From Phycisphaerae bacterium (GTDB lineage Bacteria; Planctomycetota; Phycisphaerae; Sedimentisphaerales; Anaerobacaceae), in contig JAAYBV010000036.1 of assembly GCA_012744475.1 (NCBI GenBank), positions 1 through 60,208 on the forward strand: 60,208 nt of DNA, written 5' to 3'. The notes below the pieces were generated by a model. It saw only the letters and a program-made list of their open reading frames with translations, had not been told where the DNA came from and did not search any database. A program made the translations under genes and the position numbers. This document shows positions 1 through 8,583 of this stretch, in pieces (within the stretch, counting starts at the first letter, position 1; each line of letters begins with the position of its first letter).

Positions 1-146
1 TAGTACAGATTCTTGCAGCCGGGCATCGCATCCAGGGCCGCCACACGAATGTTGATGCCCACCACGTAGTCCAGCAGAATGAACGCCGGCGTCAGCAGAT
101 AGTAGTATCGCGGAATCCCATGTCCCATCCGCCTGCTCATATCCAT
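1..146 (-). CDS. Membrane protein, N-terminal fragment (cut by window edge)
   Basis: The reverse strand is open from an ATG at 144-146 to base 1, giving about 48 residues beginning MDMSRRMGHGIPRYYYLL. A hydrophobic stretch (YYYLLTPAFILLDYVVGI) looks like a first transmembrane helix. The gene continues beyond the left edge, so its family cannot be named. A second ATG at 138-140 is an alternative start. It follows another small membrane-protein gene on the same strand, so the two may be co-transcribed. Confidence 0.55.
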   Translation of the reverse strand, partial: MDMSRRMGHGIPRYYYLLTPAFILLDYVVGINIRVAALDAMPGCKNLY

Positions 147-175
147 CGTTTCTTCTTCACGTGCGACGCCCTCCT

Positions 176-457
176 TCACATCTTGAACCCGAAAAAGAGC
201 CAGAGGAAGAAGCCCGCGACAATCACCGGCGGCATGCCATTCAGAATCAGTCCCAGCACGACACCGGTCTTCGTATCCTTGCGGATGTGAGCGAGGCCCG
301 CTGCAACGCCGACGAGGTTGCACAGCAGAGCCAAGGGCATCAGCAGTCGCAACGCGATGCCCGCCACCGGGTGACGCAGGTACAGATCCGAGAACAGGAA
401 CACGCCATACACCACCCACCACGGCAGTGCAACCAGTCCCAACCGAATTGGCGTCAT
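176..457 (-). CDS. Small integral membrane protein, unknown function
   Basis: This 93-residue protein has about three hydrophobic helices (residues 4-25, 33-56 and 67-92). The start is preceded by GAAAGGGACATC, a fair ribosome binding site. The helical pattern resembles small membrane proteins that sit beside larger membrane proteins in Planctomycetota, but I recognise no family. It lies 30 bases upstream of the truncated membrane gene at the left edge, on the same strand, which suggests an operon. Confidence 0.6.
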   Translation of the reverse strand: MTPIRLGLVALPWWVVYGVFLFSDLYLRHPVAGIALRLLMPLALLCNLVGVAAGLAHIRKDTKTGVVLGLILNGMPPVIVAGFFLWLFFGFKM

Positions 458-497
458 GATGTCCCTTTCGCGTAATCACAGCACCATTCTGTCGGTC

Positions 498-728
498 TCA
501 GCGTGACCACGGACAGTGCGCACAACTCTCGCATGTGCGGTGGAATTCTTGCAGCGAAGAGAACCTCCCACTTTCCTCTATCCAGTGTCTGAGTTGATCG
601 GCGATGTCCGCGGGACCGCCTCTTCCGGCAAAGCAGTACTCCCAGCACAGGCCCTGCGCAATCCGCGTCTGAACCGCAGGGCAGAACCACTCATCGCGAG
701 CATCGTCATTTCGTCGCATTGTCCGCAT
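498..728 (-). CDS. Small cysteine-containing protein, unknown function
   Basis: The 76-residue product contains six cysteines (FCPAVQ, GLCWEYCFA, CESCAHC), and the C-terminal CxxCxxC cluster could bind metal. I chose the ATG at 728 because GGAGAGG lies about 9 bases upstream; a GTG at 752 would add eight residues. The composition (GGPADIADQLRHWIEES) is protein-like rather than an antisense shadow, and there is no better ORF on the opposite strand. No function can be assigned. Confidence 0.5.
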   Translation of the reverse strand: MRTMRRNDDARDEWFCPAVQTRIAQGLCWEYCFAGRGGPADIADQLRHWIEESGRFSSLQEFHRTCESCAHCPWSR

Positions 729-923
729 CCGTCTTGGCCTCTCCAGAACCACGGTCCCGCGTCACAACCGTCGCACCCGGCCGTGACTTCGTTCATTCTA
801 TCACTGAGCCGTACATCAGGCAAGGCCTTCGCGCGACGGATGAGCAACAATCGTCTGGGCGCCGCATGCGTCGCCCCTACGTGCAGACACGAAATACCCC
901 AAGGCGCCTGGAGGTGGGGACGG

Positions 924-1751
924 CTACACGAACAGGTCGCGACGGCGCCAGATGAGGCCGCCGAGGCCGGCGGCGGCCAGGGCGATGGCGGCGAGGATCG
1001 CCATGTTGCGGACGGGCCAGCCCTGCCAGAGGTCGGAGTAGTAGATCAGGTAGAACAACGTCGCCTTTCGCAGGAACTTCAGATCGGGCCACCACTGGGC
1101 GACGATGGCGACGAAGTAGTTGAGCGTCAGGAAGGCGACGGCGACACCGACGGCGGCGTAGAACCGCCGGAACGTCACCGCGATCAATAGCGCGAACGCG
1201 CCGAACGTGCTGGCCAGCAGTCCCGAGGTCATCGCGATGCGGAAAAACAGGTGCAGGTCGATCGGCTCCGTGAACGTGTAGAGGTTTACGGCCGCCGCCG
1301 TTCCGGCGAACATCACCAGGACCAGGCCAAACGTGCCGACCACTGCCACGATCGCGGCACAGACATAGACGTGCGTCTTGGCTACCGCCCGGCTGAGGAT
1401 CAGCTCCATCGAGCCCTTCTGCACCTCCGCGGTGAGCAATCCCGCCGGCACGCCCACCACGAACACCATCTGGAGGAACATCACGAACGGATGCTGGTAG
1501 CCGACCGTCAGGAGGGCCGTCATGCTGCCGGAATCGAGCATGTCGCCGCCCAGCGCCGTCTTGACGATCGACGGAAGCATGTTGATGAAGGCCAGGAACG
1601 TCCGGACGTTGAGGTTGTCGTGGACGATGGCCGCAACGCCGATCTGCATCAGGAAGATCAACAGGCCGATCCCGAGCCACGCCGGAAAGACCCGCGCGAA
1701 CCAGAACCGCAGCAGCACGAACGGAAATCGCGGGCGCGACGAGCGGCTCAT
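924..1751 (-). CDS. ABC-2 type transporter permease
   Basis: This 275-residue protein has about six predicted membrane helices, an early helix (PAWLGIGLLIFLMQIGVAAI) and a C-terminal one (NMAILAAIALAAAGLGGLIW). That fits ABC-2 family exporter permeases. Its ATG overlaps the stop codon of the upstream ATPase by four bases (ATGA), so translation is probably coupled. A strong site, GGAGGTGACGC, precedes the start. Together with the ATPase it would form an exporter in the cytoplasmic membrane. The substrate is unknown. Confidence 0.85.
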   Translation of the reverse strand: MSRSSRPRFPFVLLRFWFARVFPAWLGIGLLIFLMQIGVAAIVHDNLNVRTFLAFINMLPSIVKTALGGDMLDSGSMTALLTVGYQHPFVMFLQMVFVVGVPAGLLTAEVQKGSMELILSRAVAKTHVYVCAAIVAVVGTFGLVLVMFAGTAAAVNLYTFTEPIDLHLFFRIAMTSGLLASTFGAFALLIAVTFRRFYAAVGVAVAFLTLNYFVAIVAQWWPDLKFLRKATLFYLIYYSDLWQGWPVRNMAILAAIALAAAGLGGLIWRRRDLFV

Positions 1752-2689
1752 GCGTCACCTCCTTGCGGAGCGACGCGGCCGCGCCCGACTGAACCGGCCG
1801 ATGGCTCTCGATAGTACTGGATGAAGGCGTCTTCGAGCGACATCTGCGGCGTAGCAATGCGCTCGACCGCGAACTGCCCCAGCCATTTGAGAATCGGATC
1901 GGCGGCGCCCTGATACGCCAGGTCCAGCGTGCCGGGCTTTTGTTTGACGACCCGCACGCCTGCCAGTGTGGCCGGCAGGCGAGGCGCCAGATGCCCATCG
2001 GTGAACCAGACCGTCAGCCGGTGCTCGCTGCTCTGAACGATCTGCGCGATCGGCGCGACTTCGACCAGCCGGCCTTCGCGCAGGATGCCCGCTCGACCGC
2101 AGACCGCGGCCACTTCGCCCAGGTCGTGCGACGACAAGAGCACAGTCGCGCCCTGCTCGGCGGTCTCGCGGATCAGGTCCAGCGCCGCCTGCCGCATCAG
2201 CGGATCGAGCCCCGCCGTCGGCTCATCGAGAATCAGCACCTCGGGCTCGTGCTGGAACGCATAGATCAGGCCCACCTTCTGGCGATTGCCCTTGGACAGG
2301 TCGCCCACGCGCCGGCTCAGGTCGAGGTCGAACCGCTCGGCCAGTTGCCTTCGTCGGGCCGCGACGCGGTCGCCGCCCCCGAGAGCCGCCAGGACGCCAA
2401 GCGAGCGGGCCGACCGCATCGTCGGCCAGATGTGAAACTCGCCCGGCAGATAGCCGATCCGCGCGTGCTCGGTGGCCCGTCCGGGCACGATGCGCCGGCC
2501 CAGCACGCGGACTTGGCCGCTCGTGGGCCGAAGCAAGCCCATGATGCAGCGGAGCGTCGTGGTCTTGCCCGAGCCGTTCGGGCCGAGATAGCCGAAGATC
2601 TCACCCGGCTCGATGGCGAACGTCACGTCCTCGACCCCCCGGGCCGAGCCGTACCGTTTCGTCAATGATTCGACCTCAAGCGTTGGCAT
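1748..2689 (-). CDS. ABC transporter ATP-binding protein
   Basis: This 313-residue ATPase has Walker A GPNGSGKT (about residues 38-45), a signature-like region (DLSKGNRQKVGLIYAFQ), Walker B EVLILDEPTAGLDP and the H-loop in SSHDLGEV. The signature motif reads LSKGN rather than the canonical LSGGQ, as is common in ABC-2 exporters. A C-terminal extension of about 90 residues is typical of CcmA/DrrA-like ATPases. It overlaps the downstream permease by four bases. The partner is therefore clear, but the cargo is not. Confidence 0.9.
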   Translation of the reverse strand: MPTLEVESLTKRYGSARGVEDVTFAIEPGEIFGYLGPNGSGKTTTLRCIMGLLRPTSGQVRVLGRRIVPGRATEHARIGYLPGEFHIWPTMRSARSLGVLAALGGGDRVAARRRQLAERFDLDLSRRVGDLSKGNRQKVGLIYAFQHEPEVLILDEPTAGLDPLMRQAALDLIRETAEQGATVLLSSHDLGEVAAVCGRAGILREGRLVEVAPIAQIVQSSEHRLTVWFTDGHLAPRLPATLAGVRVVKQKPGTLDLAYQGAADPILKWLGQFAVERIATPQMSLEDAFIQYYREPSAGSVGRGRVAPQGGDA

Positions 2690-2879
2690 CGTTCGTAGGG
2701 ACGCCGTCAGGCGTTACTTATTCTGTTGGCTCCAGCCGCGCGATCGGCCTACACGGATAGACGCACGAAATCCGCCTTGCTTTCACGGATTCCCGGAAAC
2801 CAATAGCTGTGAGGAGCACGGAGAACCGGCAGACTCCTGCGATCTGGAGCCTCCGGCCTCCCGCCTCCGGTGCGTCCGC
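2690..2879. other. Intergenic stretch with one repeat-like copy
   Basis: No credible gene is seen here. Bases 2690-2716 (CGTTCGTAGGGACGCCGTCA onward) resemble the R1 palindromic repeat found near 3330, 5880 and 46455. The rest shows no clear signal. Confidence 0.4.
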
Positions 2880-3161
2880 TCACGCGGTGCGGCTGGTGAC
2901 CTCGATCAGGTGGTAGCCGAACTGCGTCCGCACCGGGCCCTGTACCGTGCCGACCGCGGCGCTGAAGACCACCTCGTCGAACTCCCTGACCATCTGACCG
3001 GGACCGAACGTGCCGAGGTCGCCGCCCTGGCGGCCCGAGGGGCACTTTGAGTGCTTCCGCGCCAGGTCCGCGAAGTCCGCGCCCCCTTCGATCTGCTTCT
3101 TGAGGTCCTCGCATTTGGCCTGCGTTTCCACCAGGATGTGCCGCGCTGCCGCTTTTGCCAT
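2880..3161 (-). CDS. ppiC: Parvulin-type peptidyl-prolyl cis-trans isomerase
   Basis: The 93-residue product is a complete stand-alone PpiC/rotamase domain: ARHILVET at the N-terminus, the [13 protein letters not shown] loop, FDEVVFSA, and the C-terminal [15 protein letters not shown] that closes the parvulin fold. The length matches E. coli PpiC (93 residues). There is no signal peptide, so it should act in the cytoplasm on prolyl bonds of folding proteins. GGAGAGCACG precedes the start. It lies about 190 bases from the ABC genes and is probably a separate unit. Confidence 0.9.
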   Translation of the reverse strand: MAKAAARHILVETQAKCEDLKKQIEGGADFADLARKHSKCPSGRQGGDLGTFGPGQMVREFDEVVFSAAVGTVQGPVRTQFGYHLIEVTSRTA

Positions 3162-3323
3162 CGTGCTCTCCAGTCTTTGGCGTTCCGTTGCGGCCCGGCG
3201 ACCACCCCGTCGCGGACCGTTCGTCGTTCGCAGCGAGGTCGCAAGGCATCACCCCCGCGCCCCCCCACTACGAGCCGGCTATTGTGCTCCAAACCCACCC
3301 CCAACGCAACACAATTCGATGCT

Positions 3324-3420
3324 CCGTTCGTAGTGTGCCGTTCGTAGTGTGCCCGTGAGGGCATGATGTTTGTAGTGTGCCCGTAAGGGCATAACGCCTT
3401 ACGGCATCACTACAAACGAT
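3324..3420. repeat. R1 palindromic repeat cluster
   Basis: Two copies of TCGTAGTGTGCCCGTRAGGGC are followed by the inverse word CATCACTACAAACGA. The unit carries an inner hairpin (GCCCGTAAGGGC) and an outer arm (TTGTAGTG / CACTACAA). The same words occur at 3559-3582, 5872-5960 and 46455-46520, so this is a dispersed REP-like family. Together with R4 (3431-3547) it fills the gene-free gap 3162-3591. Confidence 0.7.
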
Positions 3421-3430
3421 GAAGGCGGGT

Positions 3431-3547
3431 GGCAGCCTCAAGCCGACAGGCTTGGGGATGGTTGAACGCGAAGGAAGTCTCGCACTGGGCAACCACGCGC
3501 CGACTCCGCCATCCCCAAGGCTTCGCTGCGCTGCGCCTTGAGGCTGC
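3431..3547. repeat. R4 long inverted repeat
   Basis: Arms GGCAGCCTCAAG and CTTGAGGCTGC bound an inner pair CTTGGGGATGG / CCATCCCCAAG. The whole stretch can fold as a nested hairpin of about 115 bases. No second copy was noticed in this window. A TGTAGTGGCGTCGTGAGACG copy of family R1 follows at 3559-3582. Confidence 0.55.
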
Positions 3548-3591
3548 TTCACGTGGTGTGTAGTGGCGTCGTGAGACGCTACTAACGGGTC

Positions 3592-4050
3592 TTACTTCCA
3601 GCGGGCCGCGCACTTGCGGCAGATGGCCTCTGTGAACAGGAAGTTCCCGCCCCTCGGCCTGGCGTGGCCGCACTGGGGGCAGATCAAGCGGAAATGCTCT
3701 CGCGCCCCGCGCATCCCCAGCGCGAAGAACATCGGAAACAGCGGCGCACCCTGCAACAGCAGCAGGGTGCCCGCCACCAGCATTCCGCCTTCGCCGTTGG
3801 CATTGGCGAAGGCGCCGACCGCTGCGGTCGTCAGAACGATGCCGCCCAACAACCCCAACAGGCGACCCCACTGCCAGGCGAGACGCTGGCCGGCGATGAT
3901 GCCGATCAGAATCAGGACCGCGACCGTCACCGGGAGTATGATGCTCACGATCGAGACCGTGCTGGACAGCAGCGCCAGCACACCCATGAACACCCGGGCA
4001 AGAACCATCATCCCCACACAAACCGCGGCGACCCAAACCGATGGACTCAT
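3592..4050 (-). CDS. Membrane protein with C-terminal zinc-ribbon-like motif
   Basis: This 152-residue protein has about four hydrophobic segments in residues 5-115. A cytoplasmic-looking tail follows with CPQCGH and, 18 residues on, CRKC, spaced like a zinc ribbon. The combination of membrane helices plus a short zinc ribbon is widespread in uncharacterised planctomycete proteins. The function is unknown. Two membrane-protein genes on the same strand lie upstream in transcription order. Confidence 0.65.
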   Translation of the reverse strand: MSPSVWVAAVCVGMMVLARVFMGVLALLSSTVSIVSIILPVTVAVLILIGIIAGQRLAWQWGRLLGLLGGIVLTTAAVGAFANANGEGGMLVAGTLLLLQGAPLFPMFFALGMRGAREHFRLICPQCGHARPRGGNFLFTEAICRKCAARWK

Positions 4051-4097
4051 AGTCTCCCTCCAAACAAGTAACCCGCAATTGCAACTCTACACAGACG

Positions 4098-4907
4098 TCA
4101 CTCGATCTCGTGCCAAATGTAGGCGCCGCCGGCTATAGGCAGGCGGTCCTCGCCGGGATAGCGAAGGACCTTACCGCCGGGCAGCGTCTGCCTTGTGGGC
4201 AGTTGCGTCTTGGGAATCGGCATGTCTTTGCGACCAACGGTCAGTCCCCAGGTACCCTCCAGCCCCGAACCCCATTCCAGGCAAACCATCGGCCGATTCG
4301 TCTCGTCGAGCGACAACCGCACATAGCGCGACTTCAGGTCCAATACCGGAGAGGGAAGATTCACGTCGCCCGGCGTCACCCTCACAGTGCCGTCTTCATC
4401 CGTCACGATTGCTATCGCCTCTTCGCTGCATGAGTTTGGATTGACCGTGTCGAGCCACGTCTGCATGGCGGGAATGTCCGCCTGCCGTTGGACATACCGC
4501 CGAAAACCCCACAGCCGGAACTGGTGTCCGGGCGGCCAGAACTCGCAAAACAGCGCCACCAGCGACACCACGCCGACGATCACAACGGTCCAGCGCACGA
4601 GCAGTCTGCGGAAACCACGAATGTGCCTGGGCCAGGCAATGAACAGCCGCAACGCCAGAATCCATGGCCCGATGAACAACAGTAACCCCAGCCACATGAA
4701 CGCGAGAAAGCCGTAGAAGCCCCACGAGGAGTGTCCATCCCGGCGCGTCCCCAGGTACTCCAGCGCCGAAGGAACGCAGAAGAACGAAACGCACAGCACG
4801 ACATACCCACCAAACAGGACAATGTCCCAGACGTACCAGGGCCGCTCTCCTCTCGCGGGAGTTTCGCCGCTCTCGCTCATTTCATGGCAGTTGGCATTCT
4901 TCACCAT
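4098..4907 (-). CDS. Hypothetical membrane protein, paralogue of the next gene
   Basis: The 269-residue product has three to four membrane helices in residues 25-125, then a soluble domain of about 140 residues ending GGAYIWHEIE. The start is set by AAGGAGCCGT just upstream. The neighbouring protein at 4938-5717 shares the same layout and landmarks: PWYxWDxVLxG near the start, WGxRxYVxxQxD, AxxxWLDxxxPN, LEWGSGLEGTW versus LTWGSGFLGTW, and IWHxxE at the end. The two are therefore a tandem duplication. No known family was recognised. Confidence 0.65.
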   Translation of the reverse strand: MVKNANCHEMSESGETPARGERPWYVWDIVLFGGYVVLCVSFFCVPSALEYLGTRRDGHSSWGFYGFLAFMWLGLLLFIGPWILALRLFIAWPRHIRGFRRLLVRWTVVIVGVVSLVALFCEFWPPGHQFRLWGFRRYVQRQADIPAMQTWLDTVNPNSCSEEAIAIVTDEDGTVRVTPGDVNLPSPVLDLKSRYVRLSLDETNRPMVCLEWGSGLEGTWGLTVGRKDMPIPKTQLPTRQTLPGGKVLRYPGEDRLPIAGGAYIWHEIE

Positions 4908-4937
4908 ACGGCTCCTTATCGCCGGCTTGCCCTATTC

Positions 4938-5717
4938 CTACTCGCGGTCGTGCCAAATAAGAACACCGGGGGACACAGTGACATTGTACGGGAATACGTC
5001 AAGGCTGTAGCCCGCCGCTCTCGCCAACTCCGACGGCGGCGTCTCCATCGTTTCCGGGCCGATGGCCAAGTGCCACGTGCCCAGGAAGCCCGAGCCCCAG
5101 GTCAGAATCACTGCCAGACCGCCGTCCTCGACAGACGACAGCGCAACGTATCGGGGCTCCAGACACAGGAGGCATGGTGGCAGGACGACATCGTCGGGCA
5201 CAAGCACAGGCTTGGATTCCTCATCCCTTCTGACATCGATCTGAACGCCGTGCCAAGCGTTTGGATCGAGGGCGTCCAGCCAGGCGCGAATCGCAGCGAC
5301 GTCCACCTGCGTCCGCACGTACTTCCGCATGCCCCACATATGCATCTCACATGCCGGCGGCCCGTACTGCAGAAGCAGAAACGGCAGGCCCACATATGCC
5401 AGCGTGCCCAAGCTCACCACAATCTGAAGTGCGATCAGCCTCCTGAGATGGACGATGCGCAGAGGCCAGCAGTGTATGATGCGGACGATCAGCGCCACCA
5501 GACAGATGAACGCGATGGGTGTGAACAACACAAGCCACATGCTTGCGCCAAATACCAGTTCCTTATCGTTGCGAAGGCCGCCCACGTACGACAATAGAGG
5601 AAACGCATTGCCGAAGGTCCCGAACACAAACAGCACGCCCAGCAGGACCACATCCCACGTATACCAGGGCAGGCCGGCTCTCGTGCGGCTGGGGTCGTTC
5701 GCATTGGATGCAGGCAT
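4938..5717 (-). CDS. Hypothetical membrane protein, paralogue of the previous gene
   Basis: The 259-residue product has the same plan as its neighbour: a short cytoplasmic start (GLPWYTWDVVLLG), hydrophobic helices over about residues 15-115, and a C-terminal soluble domain with LTWGSGFLGTWHLAIG and the terminal IWHDRE. I chose the ATG at 5717 because GAGGG lies about 8 bases upstream; a TTG at 5738 would add seven residues. The genes are 30 bases apart and probably co-transcribed. The function is unknown. Confidence 0.65.
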   Translation of the reverse strand: MPASNANDPSRTRAGLPWYTWDVVLLGVLFVFGTFGNAFPLLSYVGGLRNDKELVFGASMWLVLFTPIAFICLVALIVRIIHCWPLRIVHLRRLIALQIVVSLGTLAYVGLPFLLLQYGPPACEMHMWGMRKYVRTQVDVAAIRAWLDALDPNAWHGVQIDVRRDEESKPVLVPDDVVLPPCLLCLEPRYVALSSVEDGGLAVILTWGSGFLGTWHLAIGPETMETPPSELARAAGYSLDVFPYNVTVSPGVLIWHDRE

Positions 5718-5871
5718 CGCCGAGTCCCTCTTGCACAACGGGGATGTCCAGTCGTCTCGGGACCGCCCCGCTCTCGTATCCTGCGGGGCCCGCCGTGGCG
5801 TCCCGCCTCTGACAGCACCATTGTGCTGGAGAGAACGCGAAGACGCAAGTACATTTCGCGCCAGCGCGTCG

Positions 5872-5960
5872 TTTGTAGTGGCGTCGTGAGACGCTACCTT
5901 CCATCGGGCACGCCAGCCCTCGCAAGTCTGGGTATGCCCCTACGGGCACACTACGAGCGC
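5872..5960. repeat. R1 palindromic repeats, two half-copies
   Basis: TTTGTAGTGGCGTCGTGAGA (5872 onward, continuing to the closing GACGCTACC) and GTATGCCCCTACGGGCACAC (5932 onward) match the words seen at 3324-3582 and 46455-46520. The two words lie in opposite orientation about 35 bases apart. They fill most of the gap between the paralogue pair and the lipoprotein gene. Confidence 0.65.
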
Positions 5961-5982
5961 GCGCTGCAAGCCCCGTGGGCAT

Positions 5983-6003
5983 GGGCGAGGCATGCCTGGC
6001 CCC
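5983..6003. repeat. R2 palindrome (degenerate copy)
   Basis: GGGCGAGGCATGCCTGGCCC is a variant of the palindrome GGGGCGAGGCATGCCTCGCC found at 9486-9507 and 32539-32560. This copy abuts the stop codon of the lipoprotein gene. Confidence 0.6.
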
Positions 6004-6680
6004 TACTTGGCGGCGGCGAGCTTGGCGAGGTCGATCTTGCCCATGGCCTGCTTGATGGCGTCCATGGTGACCGCGTTGCCCCGGACTTCGACGACGAAGC
6101 GGTCGGCCACGATGATCCGCAGGAGCCCGTCTTTGGCCTCGTTGTCGTATTCCTCCATGGCCTTGTAGCCGTTGTAGGTCGTGACCTTCTCATAACCGGT
6201 GTCCGTCTCCCGGCTGTACTGGGCCATCGCCCAGCCGGTCATACCCATCTTCATCGCACCGCTGAGGTTTCCGACGTCCGTAATCGTGACGTCGATGGAA
6301 CCGTCGCCCTCGCTGGCGCCGTACTGGCCGTCGGCCACGGACAGGTCGGCTCCGCCCATCTGCGTGCGTTCGGCGGAGGCATCGATGCGGGTGAAGCCGG
6401 ACAGTTCGGCGGGCAGGAAGGCCTTTATCGCTGCGGCTGACAGCGGCTCAACCGTCGTGCCCTGATTCATCTGCGCCAGGGCCTGTTTGGTCTGGGCCTC
6501 CACCTGGGCCATGTCGGGCGCTTGCGTCGATGACGCGGACGGTGTGGCCGTCTGGCTCTGGGCCGGAGCCGCCGATCCCGATCCGGGCGCCGGCTCCTGA
6601 TCCTTCTTGCCGCAACCGGCCAGCAGCAATGCAAGCACGAACAATCCGATGACGCTACGTGTTTTCCATATCGACGCCAT
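6003..6680 (-). CDS. Lipoprotein, unknown function
   Basis: The 225-residue product starts with a type II signal peptide (SVIGLFVLALLLAGC); the lipobox LAGC places the acylated cysteine near residue 23. A low-complexity linker rich in P, A, S, Q and T follows. The folded domain covers roughly residues 80-225 and includes VDVTITDVGN-like strands and IIVADRFVVEVRGN. It is probably anchored in a membrane facing the periplasm. AAGGAAA lies upstream of the start. No enzymatic motif was seen. Confidence 0.75.
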   Translation of the reverse strand: MASIWKTRSVIGLFVLALLLAGCGKKDQEPAPGSGSAAPAQSQTATPSASSTQAPDMAQVEAQTKQALAQMNQGTTVEPLSAAAIKAFLPAELSGFTRIDASAERTQMGGADLSVADGQYGASEGDGSIDVTITDVGNLSGAMKMGMTGWAMAQYSRETDTGYEKVTTYNGYKAMEEYDNEAKDGLLRIIVADRFVVEVRGNAVTMDAIKQAMGKIDLAKLAAAK

Positions 6681-6817
6681 AGTTGAGTTTCCTTACACAA
6701 GCAGTTCATTCATTTCTGTCATGCCAGCGCGGCATTGTCGCCGCCGTCGCGCCGCAAATCAAGCCGGATCGCGGAAATCGCGACCCGCCGCCGGCGCGGA
6801 TTCCGTGAGATGGCCTC

Positions 6818-6846
6818 TTGCCAACGCCGAGGGGGCTCGGCATAAT
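6818..6846 (+). promoter_or_regulatory. Sigma-70-like promoter for the 6899 gene
   Basis: TTGCCA (6818-6823) and CATAAT (6841-6846) are separated by 17 bases and lie about 50 bases upstream of the ATG at 6899. The match is by eye. Confidence 0.5.
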
Positions 6847-6898
6847 GCCGCGAATAATTGGCGTCACCCGGTGATCGATGGACAGGAGGTGGAGAACC

Positions 6899-8071
6899 AT
6901 GAGAACAGTGCGGATCGTATGCTGGCTGCTCGTAATCGCGGCGGCGTGGCCCGTAGTATCGTTTGGCTCGGAATCGGCGGCAGTCGATGCCCGCCGAAAG
7001 TACAGCACGACGAACAGCGCGCCCCCCATAGACGTGAGACCCCCGACCGCGACCGCGCCGGCCACCCTGGCGTTCAACCGCCGGTGGGAGCCGAAGGAAC
7101 AGGCCTTCTCGTTCCTGGCGCCGCCCGACTGGACGCTCGAAGGCGGAATGTTCCACGTCGATCCGGCGCAGACGGGCGGATCGACCAATTCGATCAGCGC
7201 CAAGTGCGACCTGACGCTGAAGAAGGACGCCGAAGGCACGGTCTTGTTCCGCTGGCTGCCGACGTGGAGTTTTGCGGACATGAGCCGCAACCCGCAGTTC
7301 TCGTACAGCGCTGCGCTGTTCCCGCCCGGCTCGCAGTACCAGGGCATGACGGTCCGCCCGATGCCCGGCGTCAACCAGTTCCTCCAGGAGCTGTTCATGC
7401 AGGTCCATCCGCAGGCGGCCGACGCCAAGCTGGTCGAGTTCACGCCGATGCCGGAGCTGGGCGAGGTCTTCCGCAAGATGTACAAGTCGCTCGACGAGTC
7501 CATGCAGGCGATGGGATTCCCGCCGTTCGGCTACGACGGCGGCGGCATCCTCGTCGAGTACACCGAGGGCCAGCGCCGCTACCGCGAGACGCTGTCGACC
7601 TGCCTGGTCGACATGCGCGCCTCCGGCGCGATGTGGAGCAATCAGTACACGCTGGCGATGCGAGCCCCGGCCAACGAAACCCTGACGTGGAAACCCGTCT
7701 TCGACATCATCCGCCAGTCCATGAAGCTCAACCCTGAGTGGTTCGCCCGCGCCTCGCAGGCCGACGCCGAGCGGGCGAAGGCGGCGCAGGACACCATGCG
7801 GTACATCCAGAACATCGATCGCGAGATCTACGCCAATCGCGCCAAGACCAACGCCGAGATCCGCCACGAGAGCTACCTCTGGCTCAACGCCCAGAACGAG
7901 TACGTCAATCCGTTCAACGGCCAGACCGAGCAGGACACCGCCCAGTTCAAATACCGCTGGACCACCGAACAGGGCGACATGATCTACACCGACCGGGCGG
8001 ACTTCAATCCGAACACGACCCGGCCGTATAACGACCGGACCTGGAAGCTCACCCCCGTCCGCGAGCGGTGA
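6899..8071 (+). CDS. Secreted hypothetical protein
   Basis: The 390-residue product begins with a signal peptide (VRIVCWLLVIAAAWPVVSFG, cleavage about residue 22). The mature part has a region starting RRWEPKEQAFSFLAPPDWTL, which looks like the start of a compact beta domain. A charged helical stretch follows (ADAERAKAAQDTMRYIQNID), then a C-terminal segment rich in aromatic and polar residues. GGAGGTGGAGAACC precedes the ATG. It is divergent from the lipoprotein gene. No family was recognised. Confidence 0.7.
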   Translation: MRTVRIVCWLLVIAAAWPVVSFGSESAAVDARRKYSTTNSAPPIDVRPPTATAPATLAFNRRWEPKEQAFSFLAPPDWTLEGGMFHVDPAQTGGSTNSISAKCDLTLKKDAEGTVLFRWLPTWSFADMSRNPQFSYSAALFPPGSQYQGMTVRPMPGVNQFLQELFMQVHPQAADAKLVEFTPMPELGEVFRKMYKSLDESMQAMGFPPFGYDGGGILVEYTEGQRRYRETLSTCLVDMRASGAMWSNQYTLAMRAPANETLTWKPVFDIIRQSMKLNPEWFARASQADAERAKAAQDTMRYIQNIDREIYANRAKTNAEIRHESYLWLNAQNEYVNPFNGQTEQDTAQFKYRWTTEQGDMIYTDRADFNPNTTRPYNDRTWKLTPVRER

Positions 8072-8235
8072 GCCGGCTGTGGCCCCGATTCTTTAGCCCG
8101 CACCGGGCGGCCCCTATCTAATACCAATTCGGTCCTATAATTTTCTTCCGACCGGTGAACCGCTTTTGCGAGCCATCGTAATAGGCGCAGTAATCCAGGC
8201 AGGGATGGTTGGATGATTCCGTAAAGGAGATGACC

Positions 8236-8487
8236 ATGAAGGATTCACTGCTGAAAACGCTCGACTGCATCACCTACTCGTTGATCATGATTGGGGCTCT
8301 GAACTGGGGATTGGTGGGCCTGTTCCGCTTCGACGTCATCGCGGCGTTCTTCGGGCCGATGAGCGAACTGAGCCGCATCGTCTACGCCACTGTGGGCATT
8401 GCGGCCTTGTACGACCTGTTCTCGATACGCTCGATGATCCACCGCTGGGACGTCCACCTGCACCACCCCGCGCCCGTGCACGCGTGA
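8236..8487 (+). CDS. DUF378 family small membrane protein
   Basis: The 83-residue product carries the DUF378 pattern: a first helix with ITYSLIMIGALNWGLVGLF and a second helix with SRIVYATVGIAALYDLFSI, the two-helix layout of the family. AAAGGAG lies six bases before the ATG at 8236, which decides between this start and ATG 8230. The family has no established function; it is a membrane protein. A clear terminator follows. Confidence 0.85.
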   Translation: MKDSLLKTLDCITYSLIMIGALNWGLVGLFRFDVIAAFFGPMSELSRIVYATVGIAALYDLFSIRSMIHRWDVHLHHPAPVHA

Positions 8488-8518
8488 TCGACCCGACTTC
8501 AACATCTTCACTTCCCAT

Positions 8519-8551
8519 AGCCCTCTTGCTCGTGGCAAGGGGCTTTTTTGC
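8519..8551 (+). terminator. Rho-independent terminator after the DUF378 gene
   Basis: AGCCCTCTTGC and GCAAGGGGCT form a stem around a TCGTG loop, followed directly by TTTTTT. It lies about 30 bases after the DUF378 stop codon. Confidence 0.8.
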
Positions 8552-8583
8552 GCCGGCGGTCGACAGACGTGCCGCGGAATCAT

